Part shown: positions 24,083 to 32,476 of the stretch, piece after piece
Position numbering within the stretch: the first letter of the stretch is position 1
Layout: every line of letters starts with the position of its first letter
Virus record (IMG/VR): IMGVR_UViG_3300010883_000137
Location: 1-37,595 of that record
Origin: a virus
Length of the DNA stretch: 37,595 nt
Strand: one strand, 5' to 3'
The notes under the pieces: generated by a model
The model's database searches: none
What the model was told of the DNA's origin: nothing
Seen by the model: only the letters and a program-made list of their open reading frames with translations
Position numbers and translations under genes: made by a program

Positions 24083-25513
24083 TTATGCTTCTTGGAATAA
24101 GAAGAAGTTATTTGCACCTAAAGTACAAAGCGCTCTTTCTGATAAGAAGTTAACTTGCATTACATCTGTTCCGATAGTTGCTGCACCTCCAGCACCACCT
24201 GTAATCCATGTTTTATACCTTCTATCTTCAGTTTCAGAAGCTCTGTATCTTACATGTAAGAATGGTCTCTTAGCGTTTTTACCTAAGACTTGGTCGTATA
24301 CGGTAGTTGAACCAGCGGGTACTAATACACCATTGATTTTTCCACCTACTAAACCACCTCTCATAGTAATATCATTAAGATATTTCCAGTCTGTTTTGTA
24401 AAAGTCATAACCTCTTTTGAATCCAGAGAATCCAAGATTTAAAGCCATATTCTCATCATTGTCAAAAAGACCATATGAAGTACCACCTGCTCCTTGAGAG
24501 TTTTGTGTAGCTAACATATCATCTATATCAAAAGAAAATTCTCTATTTACAAATAATACATTTTCTTCTATTGATCCTTGTTTGTCAAGACGTTGAATTA
24601 CTGCATCGAAATCAGCTAATGTAGTTGGGTTACCACCTCCATAAACGTTTCCTCTGTTTCCAATTACATAGAATAAACCTTCAGAACCTTTGTTACCTGC
24701 TCCCGAAGCTACTCCTGCAGCAATTGCAGCAGCACCTGAATTAGCTTCAGCTGGTACAGCTTCCACCATTGCGGTTTCTAAATAATCTTCAAATCTCAAT
24801 CTTGTTTCATGTTCAGATTTTAAATACCATAGGTATCCTGTTGCTCCATTTTCAGTAGTAACTTCAATCCATCCGATTTGCGCCATATCAGAACCTGATA
24901 CTTCGTATAAATCTTTGATGATAATTGGGCTATTACTAAATATAGCGTCATCAGCTTCTAAAGAATTTTGCATTGCTGCAGATCCCTTTTGGAATTCTGA
25001 TCCATAAATAAATACAGAAACTACATCTGCTGCTGCAAATGTTTGTCCACCTGCTTCGTAATACGCTACATCAAATGTTCCGTTAGCATAATCAACTGCA
25101 GTTACAATCCCTTTATTAGATAAAGTTGATCCTGCCGCATTGTTAGACAACATTACTGTTTGTCCAACTCTTACTGCAATTCCTCCAGTTCCAGGGTTCA
25201 ATGCATCAGCAACAGTAATTGTTGCAGTGTCTTGAGCCGCAGCCTGATTTGATTGACAGTTTATGTATTTAGTGTGTAATCTACCTTGTTCTGCCCATTT
25301 GATAAGGTCAGAGTTACAAGGCATTTCAGCGCCTACCATTCTTAAGAAGGATGCTACTGTTCTATTTCCGTATCTTTCAAATTCTTTTTCATATGTATCC
25401 GGTAGATACTGATTTAAGAAATCAAAAGTTGTCATATAGTTTGATTGTGTTGCAACTCTTTCTGCACTCGGTTGAAGTGCGTACGTTGGAGCTGCTGCTA
25501 CTTGTCCAGCCAT
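24083..25513 (-). CDS. Major capsid protein
   Basis: Forms the icosahedral head shell, presumably with the HK97 fold. The 476-residue protein follows the scaffold gene and precedes a strong terminator, as highly expressed capsid genes often do. Residues about 18-75 resemble an N-arm with YMTTFDFLNQYLP and KEFERYGNRTVASFL. Residues about 90-170 are an inserted beta-rich domain. The C-terminal half carries GFSGFKRGYDFYKTDWKYLN, RPFLHVRYRASETEDRRYKT, and near the end FLSERALCTLGANNFFLF, recognised from memory as typical of capsid proteins in crAss-like and related Bacteroidetes phages. No cleavage motif or protease gene is visible. The ATG follows an A-rich leader. Confidence 0.85.
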   Translation of the reverse strand: MAGQVAAAPTYALQPSAERVATQSNYMTTFDFLNQYLPDTYEKEFERYGNRTVASFLRMVGAEMPCNSDLIKWAEQGRLHTKYINCQSNQAAAQDTATITVADALNPGTGGIAVRVGQTVMLSNNAAGSTLSNKGIVTAVDYANGTFDVAYYEAGGQTFAAADVVSVFIYGSEFQKGSAAMQNSLEADDAIFSNSPIIIKDLYEVSGSDMAQIGWIEVTTENGATGYLWYLKSEHETRLRFEDYLETAMVEAVPAEANSGAAAIAAGVASGAGNKGSEGLFYVIGNRGNVYGGGNPTTLADFDAVIQRLDKQGSIEENVLFVNREFSFDIDDMLATQNSQGAGGTSYGLFDNDENMALNLGFSGFKRGYDFYKTDWKYLNDITMRGGLVGGKINGVLVPAGSTTVYDQVLGKNAKRPFLHVRYRASETEDRRYKTWITGGAGGAATIGTDVMQVNFLSERALCTLGANNFFLFQEA

Positions 25514-25537
25514 TTTTTTACTTTTTTTTAGTTATTA

Positions 25538-26674
25538 TTATTTTTTGTTGCTTCTAATCTTTAAACCTCGACCTGTGTCGGTGTCTAGAGACCTTACTTT
25601 AAATCCTGATTTTGCTATTGCTTGTGGTGCCTGTCTCAAGTCCATATTTATATTTTTGGATTTTTTTGAAACATTGTCAATTGCATCAGCTTGGCCTTGC
25701 TCATAAAAGAACTTAGCGTATTTATCTGGATTCATTGCCATTGAAAGAGCTCTGTGATATTGATCAGCATTCTTGATTAAACCTTTGTCGTCTATATAAT
25801 TTTGTATAAAATTATTTATACTTGACTGAGAGCTTTTTAACTCATCTTTAGATTTAGGAGAATAAGAAACGTTTTTGTCATTAATATTAAACTCAAAACC
25901 TTTGAATTTATCATTAAAAACTTTTTCAGTTTCTTTAGAAAAATATTCTAATTTTTTTCTGCTTTCTTCTTTAAAACTTTTACTACTATCAATGTACTCT
26001 CTGTAAGCTTTTAATTCTTTATCGGACTGCTGAGGTAAAGATTCCCTTGACTCAAGTGGAGCTTTATATTTCTCTTTAAGATCGTTAAAGTATTTTTTTG
26101 CTTTAGATAGTTCTCGTTTGTGCGCTAATTTTCTTCTTCTTATTTCTCTTTCGTCGTCTAAACCGTCGTCATATCCAAACTTATCTTCCATAAGATCTTT
26201 AATGTCCTCTTTGTCTAAACCATCTTCTGTTTGAGAATAATAGTTAGCTAATAAAGATTCAGGTGTTTCAGCATCGTAGTCTTTGTTTAATTTAACATAG
26301 TCTTCTATACCTCTTCCTGTTTCTTTTTTATAATTAAAATAAGAAAGAACGTCTTCTGGTAAATCAGGAGTGTTCTCTTTTACTTCTACTAATTCGTCTA
26401 GAGAAGTAATTTCCCTCCCATAACGATTTCCAATATATGAAAGAACGTCTTCATCGCTCATTTTAAGAGCTTGAACTTCTTCAATTTTTTCTTCTACTAC
26501 AGGTTCTTCAACTTTTTCTGTAATAGGACTTTCTACCCCTACTTCTTTTACTGTAGTAGTGTCTTGTGTTAATGCTTCTTGTTCTGCATCATGCTTAGCA
26601 AGTAATGCATTTTCTATCTCTTGCGTGGATTTTTCTTCCATTACGCCTAGATCTTTAACTGTAATGTTTTTCAT
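25538..26674 (-). CDS. Capsid scaffolding protein
   Basis: A 378-residue, highly charged helical protein between portal and major capsid genes, the usual place of the scaffold that guides procapsid assembly and then leaves. The first 75 residues are acidic and Val/Glu/Thr-rich, the middle (about 170-270) has Lys/Glu-rich coiled-coil character, and the C-terminus is basic (SGFKVRSL followed by GRGLKIRSNKK), which fits an electrostatic contact with the capsid protein as in P22-type scaffolds. No protease motif is seen. It has its own TAACTTTG box 15 bases before the ATG. Confidence 0.75.
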   Translation of the reverse strand: MKNITVKDLGVMEEKSTQEIENALLAKHDAEQEALTQDTTTVKEVGVESPITEKVEEPVVEEKIEEVQALKMSDEDVLSYIGNRYGREITSLDELVEVKENTPDLPEDVLSYFNYKKETGRGIEDYVKLNKDYDAETPESLLANYYSQTEDGLDKEDIKDLMEDKFGYDDGLDDEREIRRRKLAHKRELSKAKKYFNDLKEKYKAPLESRESLPQQSDKELKAYREYIDSSKSFKEESRKKLEYFSKETEKVFNDKFKGFEFNINDKNVSYSPKSKDELKSSQSSINNFIQNYIDDKGLIKNADQYHRALSMAMNPDKYAKFFYEQGQADAIDNVSKKSKNINMDLRQAPQAIAKSGFKVRSLDTDTGRGLKIRSNKK

Positions 26675-26689
26675 TTGATTTAATTTTTA

Positions 26690-26697
26690 CAAAGTTA
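26690..26697 (-). promoter_or_regulatory. -7 box TAACTTTG with CATTA core, scaffold/capsid promoter
   Basis: Core CATTAACTTTGTA on the - strand, 15 bases upstream of the scaffold ATG, in the 50-base gap after the portal gene. It shares this core with the boxes at 29204 and 37307. It would drive scaffold and major capsid genes up to the terminator at 24036-24063. Confidence 0.6.
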
Positions 26698-26724
26698 ATG
26701 ATAAATTATACTAAATTTTAAGGA

Positions 26725-29160
26725 TTATCTTGGTTCAAATTCTGCTAAATCAAAGCCATCTAAACTATCTTCGTTAGATTCAAAAGAAACAGGCGGTAAA
26801 TTGTTGTTACGTTGTTGTATTAATTGTGACTGCTCTGTATTAGCTTGACTTAACCTTTTGTCTTTTGCTTTTTCTCTATTATCTTCTCTTTGCTGTAGGT
26901 TTTGTACTTCCATGCCTTTTAATTGCATTTGCATTTTAAACTCTACTTGCATTAATTTTTCTTTTAATTGTGCTTCAGCATTAAGTTTTTCTATTTCAAA
27001 AGCAATAACTGCTTGAGATTGCTTCATGTTTATTTGAGCCTCCATTTGAAGTTTTTGGCTTTCTTGTTGCGATTGCATTTGCTGTAATTGCATTTTGGTT
27101 TGAGCCTCCATTTGTTGTTTTTGCATTGCTGCCTGCTGGTCTTGCTCTTGCTTTCTTACACGTTTTACTTTTAATAATTGATTTGCAAGTTTTAAGTTTC
27201 TTAATTCACGGATATCAATAGCGTCTTCAAGATTAATATCTTGTTTAGATAAAGCCATTTGTATATTTTGTTCTAATTGTGCTTTTTCTTCTTCATCAGG
27301 AGCTACTTCTATAAATATACCAAAGTCATATATATATAAGTCTTTTACGTCTTCTAATATACCAACGTTATACTTTCCAATTTGCATTGTAAATTCTTCT
27401 GCAAAATCTGCATACTCTAATACATCAGCAATTCTTAAAGATACGCCCTCTGCCATTCTTTGCGTTATAGCTAAACTAGCTTCTAATATATGTCTTGTTG
27501 CAGTGTTGCTATTTAATGCCGCTAATTTTTGAACTCCAACTAATGAATTTGGATCTGGAGTAGAACCATCTCTAGCTTCGTTTAATCCTGTTACTCCACG
27601 TAACATTCCTAAATAATGATTATAACTTGCAATTAAACTTTGCATTTTTGCCTGACCACTGCTTGAAGTTAATTGAGTAATTGGAACTCTTGCGTTATTA
27701 AACTCACCATCTTGAGTGTAGCTTCTTCCTATTACACTACCTGTTTGAAAATATAATTTTAATGCATCTTGCGGATTATATGCTGCACCTGTGCCTAAAT
27801 CTACTTCATTTAACCCATCTGCATCTATAAATACACCGTCTGGAACTACTTTAGATATTACTTGTTGTAATTTTAAATGAGTTATTTGTATTAAGTCAGC
27901 AAAACTAATCATTCGTCTAACTAAAGATTCTATATTTCCTTTGTACATTCTAGGGGCACACGCCACGTAGTTAGGCATTGCATGTTGAGATGCAGACTTT
28001 GGCCTAACCATGTTTTCCATCATTTTCCATTGTAGCATTGTGCTAGTACCCATTACCATAACTCCTTCATACCAAACATCTATAGTTTTAGATATTTTTT
28101 TAAATTTACCTTCTTCCATTTTTTCTTCTGGAGGATTAAATTCAGAGTCTTTTTCAATCATTCTAGCACCACCTCCTTCTAATTCTTTTTTCTTATAATT
28201 AAAAGTATTGGTAGTTTTATAGTTAAAATATAATAAAGTTGCTGTGTCTCTAGAAAATACACTATTTTCATACATCTGAGCTACATTAAAATAATCATAC
28301 CATGATTGGCTGTATTGAGAAATTTCTCTTAAATCATCGCTAGTTAATGTAGGGTCTATTTTTAATAATTCATTAATAGCAACTGTTTTAATTTCTCCCC
28401 AATAAAAACAATCTTTAAAATGAGGATCTTCTGAATAGCTGTATACCATATTAGCTGGATCTACATATTCAATTCTTACACCATCTCCGGCTAAAAACAT
28501 ATGTTTGCTTATTCCTATACCTAAAACAGTTAAATCATAATCAACTCTTTTTCTTACTTCATTATAATGATTGTCATCTAATATTGTGTTAATTGCAGTC
28601 TCTTCTGCTATCTCTATCCCTGGCTTATAATTAAGCTGCATATATAGAGCTAATTCTTGATCGTTATTAGGTAATTCGTCAGGGTCTGTAGAAAAAGGAT
28701 TTACTCCAAAGCCTTGTTGTATTTGATTTAATAATGGCTTAGCTACCATATCTCCTTCAATCATATCTTGAAATTGAGATCTTTTTTCAGCTGACATAGC
28801 ATCTTGAGCGTAAGCTTGAACTTTAAATAAACGATCAGACATTCCGTTTACAACAATGTCGACAAATTTAGGTATAATAGGCACTGGAGTCCAGTCTAAA
28901 TTTAAATAACTTAAATCTCCATCAATAGCTAATTCGTTTTTATATTTAGCTACTGATTGTTCTCCTCTAGCATATAATCTTAATCTATGAAAATCTTGCC
29001 ATTGGCTGTAAAATCTACATTGATTTCCACTTTTTCTAAACCACTCGTATTGTATGGATTGTCCTATTTGTAATCCAAACTCGTAGGTTGCTTTTTCCGA
29101 ATCAGAACTAAAATTATCCGGGAACCCAGCTGGATTAATATCTACTTTTACGTCTTTCAT
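26725..29160 (-). CDS. Portal protein
   Basis: Forms the dodecameric ring at one capsid vertex through which DNA is packaged and released. It directly follows the large terminase gene, sharing one base in TAATG. At 811 residues it is close to crAss-type portals. Residues 50-120 contain FYSQWQDFHRLRLYARGEQS and LNLDWTPVPIIPKFVDIVVN, a combination I recognise from crAss-like and other Bacteroidetes podovirus portals. The central part (about 540-640) includes the helical GLNEARDGSTPDPNSLVGVQ block. The last 140 residues are a long Gln/Met/Lys-rich coiled coil, probably the C-terminal barrel facing the head interior. No frameshift is seen. Confidence 0.85.
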   Translation of the reverse strand: MKDVKVDINPAGFPDNFSSDSEKATYEFGLQIGQSIQYEWFRKSGNQCRFYSQWQDFHRLRLYARGEQSVAKYKNELAIDGDLSYLNLDWTPVPIIPKFVDIVVNGMSDRLFKVQAYAQDAMSAEKRSQFQDMIEGDMVAKPLLNQIQQGFGVNPFSTDPDELPNNDQELALYMQLNYKPGIEIAEETAINTILDDNHYNEVRKRVDYDLTVLGIGISKHMFLAGDGVRIEYVDPANMVYSYSEDPHFKDCFYWGEIKTVAINELLKIDPTLTSDDLREISQYSQSWYDYFNVAQMYENSVFSRDTATLLYFNYKTTNTFNYKKKELEGGGARMIEKDSEFNPPEEKMEEGKFKKISKTIDVWYEGVMVMGTSTMLQWKMMENMVRPKSASQHAMPNYVACAPRMYKGNIESLVRRMISFADLIQITHLKLQQVISKVVPDGVFIDADGLNEVDLGTGAAYNPQDALKLYFQTGSVIGRSYTQDGEFNNARVPITQLTSSSGQAKMQSLIASYNHYLGMLRGVTGLNEARDGSTPDPNSLVGVQKLAALNSNTATRHILEASLAITQRMAEGVSLRIADVLEYADFAEEFTMQIGKYNVGILEDVKDLYIYDFGIFIEVAPDEEEKAQLEQNIQMALSKQDINLEDAIDIRELRNLKLANQLLKVKRVRKQEQDQQAAMQKQQMEAQTKMQLQQMQSQQESQKLQMEAQINMKQSQAVIAFEIEKLNAEAQLKEKLMQVEFKMQMQLKGMEVQNLQQREDNREKAKDKRLSQANTEQSQLIQQRNNNLPPVSFESNEDSLDGFDLAEFEPR

Positions 29161-31406
29161 TAATTGTTTATTTCGCTAAGCATTCCCTTGTTGTTGTACT
29201 GTGCAAAGTTAATGCTTATTTTTGACACTTTTTGTTGCGGAGTATAGAGATGTTTTTGATTTGCCATAATAGCTAGACCGGAACTTATTGACGCATCAAA
29301 CTTAGTTCTATTGTTTATATCAAACCTTGCCCAATCTTCTAATGTTCTACTAAAATACATACTACCCATATCATCTTGCTCTCTATACACTCCTTCTAAA
29401 TCCATTCCCACATGCTTTTCTATATAACTTTCTATTGCTGCTGCGTGAGATTGTTTTACGTCTTCAGAACTATTTGGTATACCGCCTAATTCTTTTTCAG
29501 TTTTAGAAAGTTTGTTAAATGTTTTGTCTGGTCTGTTTAAACTATAACCTCTATAACCTCTGTTTTTAAAATGATACAATAATCTTGGTTTGTTATTTTC
29601 ACACAAAATAGGCATACCATAAAAGATACAAGCCATTAACACTTCTTCAAAAAATATTTCAGCTGTTTGAGGGCGTGCAACATATTCTAAAAAAAATTCA
29701 TTACTAGGCGCATTATCCATGTTAAATTTTGTTAAACCATGTAAAGCGCCGTTGGATCCATTCCCTCCAACTGTGCCTGAAATATCATAAGAATCACACC
29801 CAAAAGAACCTAAATGCTCATTACCTGGCGTAATTCTACCATTAAAGATACGTTTATTATTTTGAAGGTTTTTCTCTGGCAACCACGAAACAATAAATCT
29901 ACCTCTAGAGTCTGGTGTCCATATTACTTCAGAGTCTTTTTCTCCATTTTTCCAAGTAAATCTACCCTTGGTTATAAAACGTTCTTTTATTAATGAATCA
30001 TTATAATCTATTTGTTGATATATTTTGGTAAGGTTAAATAAAGACTGTTTACTTTCGTCTCTAAATGCATGAGATTCAGTTCTTGGAAACTGCCTATAAA
30101 ATTCATTTAAACTATCTGCATCTGATTTTAAAGAATCAACTTCATTTGTCCAGTAATCAATTGCTCCTATTTTTATTATTTCATTATCAACTCCTATTAT
30201 TTTTTCTTTAGGTGTTTTAAATATTGGCTGACCGTATATATCTATATATCCTTCAAAATTCCATTCCATAGGAATAAATAAATTATATAAACCACTTTTA
30301 GTTTGACCATTTTGATTACGTTTATATACGCTTGAATCATTAAATAATTTTTTAAAATTAGCCCCTCCCTTGTCTAATGCATTAGATGTAGACCCCATCA
30401 TGCATTTTCCAATAATTCTACTACCTAGTCTTAAACATGTTTTGGTAACAGCCCAGTTATTTAATATGTTATCTGGCCTCATCCATTTTCCAGATTCATC
30501 GTGTATTAATAGTTTTAATTTTTCTCCATCATAAGAGTTGTCTGATGTATTTTTCCAATCAATAGTAGTGTCTAGCCCTTGAACATCCTCACTATCTGTT
30601 TCATACATATTTTTTTTAGTGATTTTAGACGCTGGGACTCTGTATGCTAGCTCTGTTTTAGGCTTATCCATACCATCTTGCACTGGTTTAAAAAAGAAAG
30701 GAAAATTATTAGAAATAGGAACTACTTTGTCTGTAAACATTTTTTTTGCATCTGCCCCTGTTTTTGATAATATACCTATTCTTGCATCTTTATTTATTGT
30801 TGCTGTATTTACTGCTTCACAAGAACCCATAAAAGAAAACCCTGAACGTCTAATTTTTAGATAGCACATGCCAAATGACCTATCATCTGCTTTGCAAGCT
30901 TCCCAAAATATATAAAATATTCTATTTGCTTCTCTGTAATCAGGGTGACCTACATCAATTTTAGTCCATTGCAAATACATGTAATGAGTTCCTGTTATGT
31001 ACGTAGGATTTCCATTGTTATAAAACCAAAAACCTTGTTCTCTTTTATCAAACTCTTCTTCTATATAATCAACCCACTTTACTTTAAAATGCTTTGGCAT
31101 ATCGTGCCATTGAAATATAGAGGCTATTTTAGAAAGTTCTTTTGTGTAAGGAAAAGCCTCCCAATATTGTTCTTTTTTTTTATTACTTCTTTTGTGTATT
31201 TTTTTAGGAGCTAATGGTAATCCAATTTTTAAACCATTTATTTCACAAATTTCTCCAACTGTTCCGTCTTTGCTTATTACTACTAAATCATGCTTAGAAT
31301 CATAACCATATACCCAAGATTTATTTAAGTTTCTTTTTATAAAAACTTGTTTAGGTATATAGCTACTTAATGTTCTGTATATGTTATTTAGATCGTCTTT
31401 CTGCAA
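29160..31406 (-). CDS. Large terminase subunit (packaging ATPase-nuclease)
   Basis: Motor protein that cuts concatemeric DNA and pumps it into the head through the portal. ATPase lobe: a Walker A-like segment KIRRSGFSFMGS at residues 184-195, in which the usual P-loop lysine is a phenylalanine; Walker B LLIHDE at 299-304 with catalytic Asp303-Glu304; and the coupling motif GKCMMGSTSN at 333-342. Nuclease lobe of RNase H type: FGCDSYDISG with Asp538, an acidic ILCENN near 600-605, and SSEDVKQSHAAAIESYI at 646-662. At 748 residues it is long for a terminase but usual for crAss-like ones. The start is a TTG at 31406; no in-frame ATG lies between the upstream stop and this point. It overlaps the preceding gene by 23 bases. 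Confidence 0.85.
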   Translation of the reverse strand: MQKDDLNNIYRTLSSYIPKQVFIKRNLNKSWVYGYDSKHDLVVISKDGTVGEICEINGLKIGLPLAPKKIHKRSNKKKEQYWEAFPYTKELSKIASIFQWHDMPKHFKVKWVDYIEEEFDKREQGFWFYNNGNPTYITGTHYMYLQWTKIDVGHPDYREANRIFYIFWEACKADDRSFGMCYLKIRRSGFSFMGSCEAVNTATINKDARIGILSKTGADAKKMFTDKVVPISNNFPFFFKPVQDGMDKPKTELAYRVPASKITKKNMYETDSEDVQGLDTTIDWKNTSDNSYDGEKLKLLIHDESGKWMRPDNILNNWAVTKTCLRLGSRIIGKCMMGSTSNALDKGGANFKKLFNDSSVYKRNQNGQTKSGLYNLFIPMEWNFEGYIDIYGQPIFKTPKEKIIGVDNEIIKIGAIDYWTNEVDSLKSDADSLNEFYRQFPRTESHAFRDESKQSLFNLTKIYQQIDYNDSLIKERFITKGRFTWKNGEKDSEVIWTPDSRGRFIVSWLPEKNLQNNKRIFNGRITPGNEHLGSFGCDSYDISGTVGGNGSNGALHGLTKFNMDNAPSNEFFLEYVARPQTAEIFFEEVLMACIFYGMPILCENNKPRLLYHFKNRGYRGYSLNRPDKTFNKLSKTEKELGGIPNSSEDVKQSHAAAIESYIEKHVGMDLEGVYREQDDMGSMYFSRTLEDWARFDINNRTKFDASISSGLAIMANQKHLYTPQQKVSKISINFAQYNNKGMLSEINN
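29204..29211 (-). promoter_or_regulatory. -7 box TAACTTTG inside the terminase 3' end, portal promoter
   Basis: Core CATTAACTTTGCA lies within the last 17 codons of the terminase gene, 43 bases before the portal ATG. Its flank (AAAAATA two bases upstream of the core) matches that of the box at 37307 almost base for base. It would give the portal a separate transcript from terminase. Confidence 0.5.
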
Positions 31407-31662
31407 ATCCTTGTTTACTATTATTGTCTTGTTCGCTTTCTCCAGTTAGTAATTCATTTTCTAATTCTATTCTGGTTAATATTTCAAATGCATCAAATAT
31501 TGCTAATTTTTTTGTAGCTGCAGCATTTTTTAACCTGTCTGGAGCTAATTCATCGTCAGCTTCATATTTAATTATATCTTCTTTTGCTACTTTTATTAAT
31601 TGTGTAACAGCCTGTCTTCCAGCTTTTATAATTTCCATTTTCAATTGTAAAGAATTCATCAT
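31384..31662 (-). CDS. Putative small terminase subunit (92 aa)
   Basis: A 92-residue, mainly helical protein directly upstream of, and overlapping by 23 bases, the large terminase gene; this is the usual place of the small subunit that recognises the packaging site. Visible segments are AGRQAVTQLIKVAKEDIIKY (15-34) and APDRLKNAAATKKLAIFDAF (40-59), with a hydrophilic tail. There is no clear helix-turn-helix, so the call is by position and resemblance to proteins in the same place in other marine phages. It starts in an ATGATG overlapping the stop of the preceding gene. Confidence 0.5.
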   Translation of the reverse strand: MMNSLQLKMEIIKAGRQAVTQLIKVAKEDIIKYEADDELAPDRLKNAAATKKLAIFDAFEILTRIELENELLTGESEQDNNSKQGFAERRSK

Positions 31663-32222
31663 AACACTATAGTTATATTGTTAGTAAACATTCTATAAAG
31701 TTTTTCTCCATTAATATAAAATGGATATTCACTTTCTGGCTCAAATATTACTTCATCTCCTTCGTTTACATTTAAATCTTTTAAATCGTTATTACCATAT
31801 ACTACTGTGCCTGTTAATGGCTCTTCAGATCCTGGTTTTAAAATATAAGAATCTTTTAATTTAGAGGGTTTTACAAAACAATATTTAGAATGAGTATTCC
31901 ATTTTTCATTATTGTAATATAAAAAAAACTGATCAAAATCTATAAAATATAAATCTTCTTTAAAAAAACTTCTACCACTTTTTTCTCTTCCTCTCATGTC
32001 ATAATATATTTTAAATACATTATGGTGGACTAATAAAATATAACCAGGTTTTATATTTCCTGTATACCCTAATGGAACCGATACCACTTTAGCAAAACGA
32101 TTTGTTGTAGTGTGATCTTCTTGTGAAACACTAGTAATAAAATCTATATCTCCTATTTTTTTTATGTTGTCGTATCTCCTCCCCTTTAAAGGTTTGGTAA
32201 TAAAATAAAAAGGCGACCTCAT
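31659..32222 (-). CDS. Possible tandem GroES-like co-chaperonin-fold protein
   Basis: A 187-residue beta-rich protein that reads as two similar halves. First half, about 42-115: AKVVSVP, IKPGYILLVHHNVF, then DFDQFFLYYN. Second half, about 116-187: GTVVYGN, VNEGDEVIFEPESEYPFYIN, then EKLYRM. The order small strand (xxVVxVP or GTVVYG), then PGD/EGD-like turn with a hydrophobic strand, then a closing strand resembles the GroES/Cpn10 barrel. Phages such as T4 encode a GroES substitute (gp31) for capsid folding, which would suit a gene beside head genes. The match is by eye and weak at the GroES mobile loop, so a different beta-barrel virion protein is possible. Translationally coupled on both sides. 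Confidence 0.4.
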   Translation of the reverse strand: MRSPFYFITKPLKGRRYDNIKKIGDIDFITSVSQEDHTTTNRFAKVVSVPLGYTGNIKPGYILLVHHNVFKIYYDMRGREKSGRSFFKEDLYFIDFDQFFLYYNNEKWNTHSKYCFVKPSKLKDSYILKPGSEEPLTGTVVYGNNDLKDLNVNEGDEVIFEPESEYPFYINGEKLYRMFTNNITIVL

Positions 32223-32446
32223 TAAAAATTAATATTATATTCGATTGATACTGGCATGTTAGAATTAAATTCTTTCCATAGCAATATTTCATTTTTTTGC
32301 TCTATCCATATTTTTATAGAGTCATTACTTTGAATTTTTTTTATTAAGTGTATTTTGTAGTTTCCGCCTAAGACATCTTGACCTACTATGTAATGCATAG
32401 CACTAGACTTGTAGTCTGCTCCTATGGAAATTTTTCTTATATCCAT
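32222..32446 (-). CDS. Small conserved-looking protein of unknown function (74 aa)
   Basis: A 74-residue protein beginning MDIRKISIGADYKSSAMHYI, then a beta-rich remainder. The opening resembles short proteins seen near terminase genes of marine phages (from memory), with no known function. It starts 30 bases after the tail-fibre stop and shares one base (TAATG) with the next gene. Confidence 0.5.
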   Translation of the reverse strand: MDIRKISIGADYKSSAMHYIVGQDVLGGNYKIHLIKKIQSNDSIKIWIEQKNEILLWKEFNSNMPVSIEYNINF

Positions 32447-32476
32447 GATAAATTAAATTTTATTTAACTATTATAC

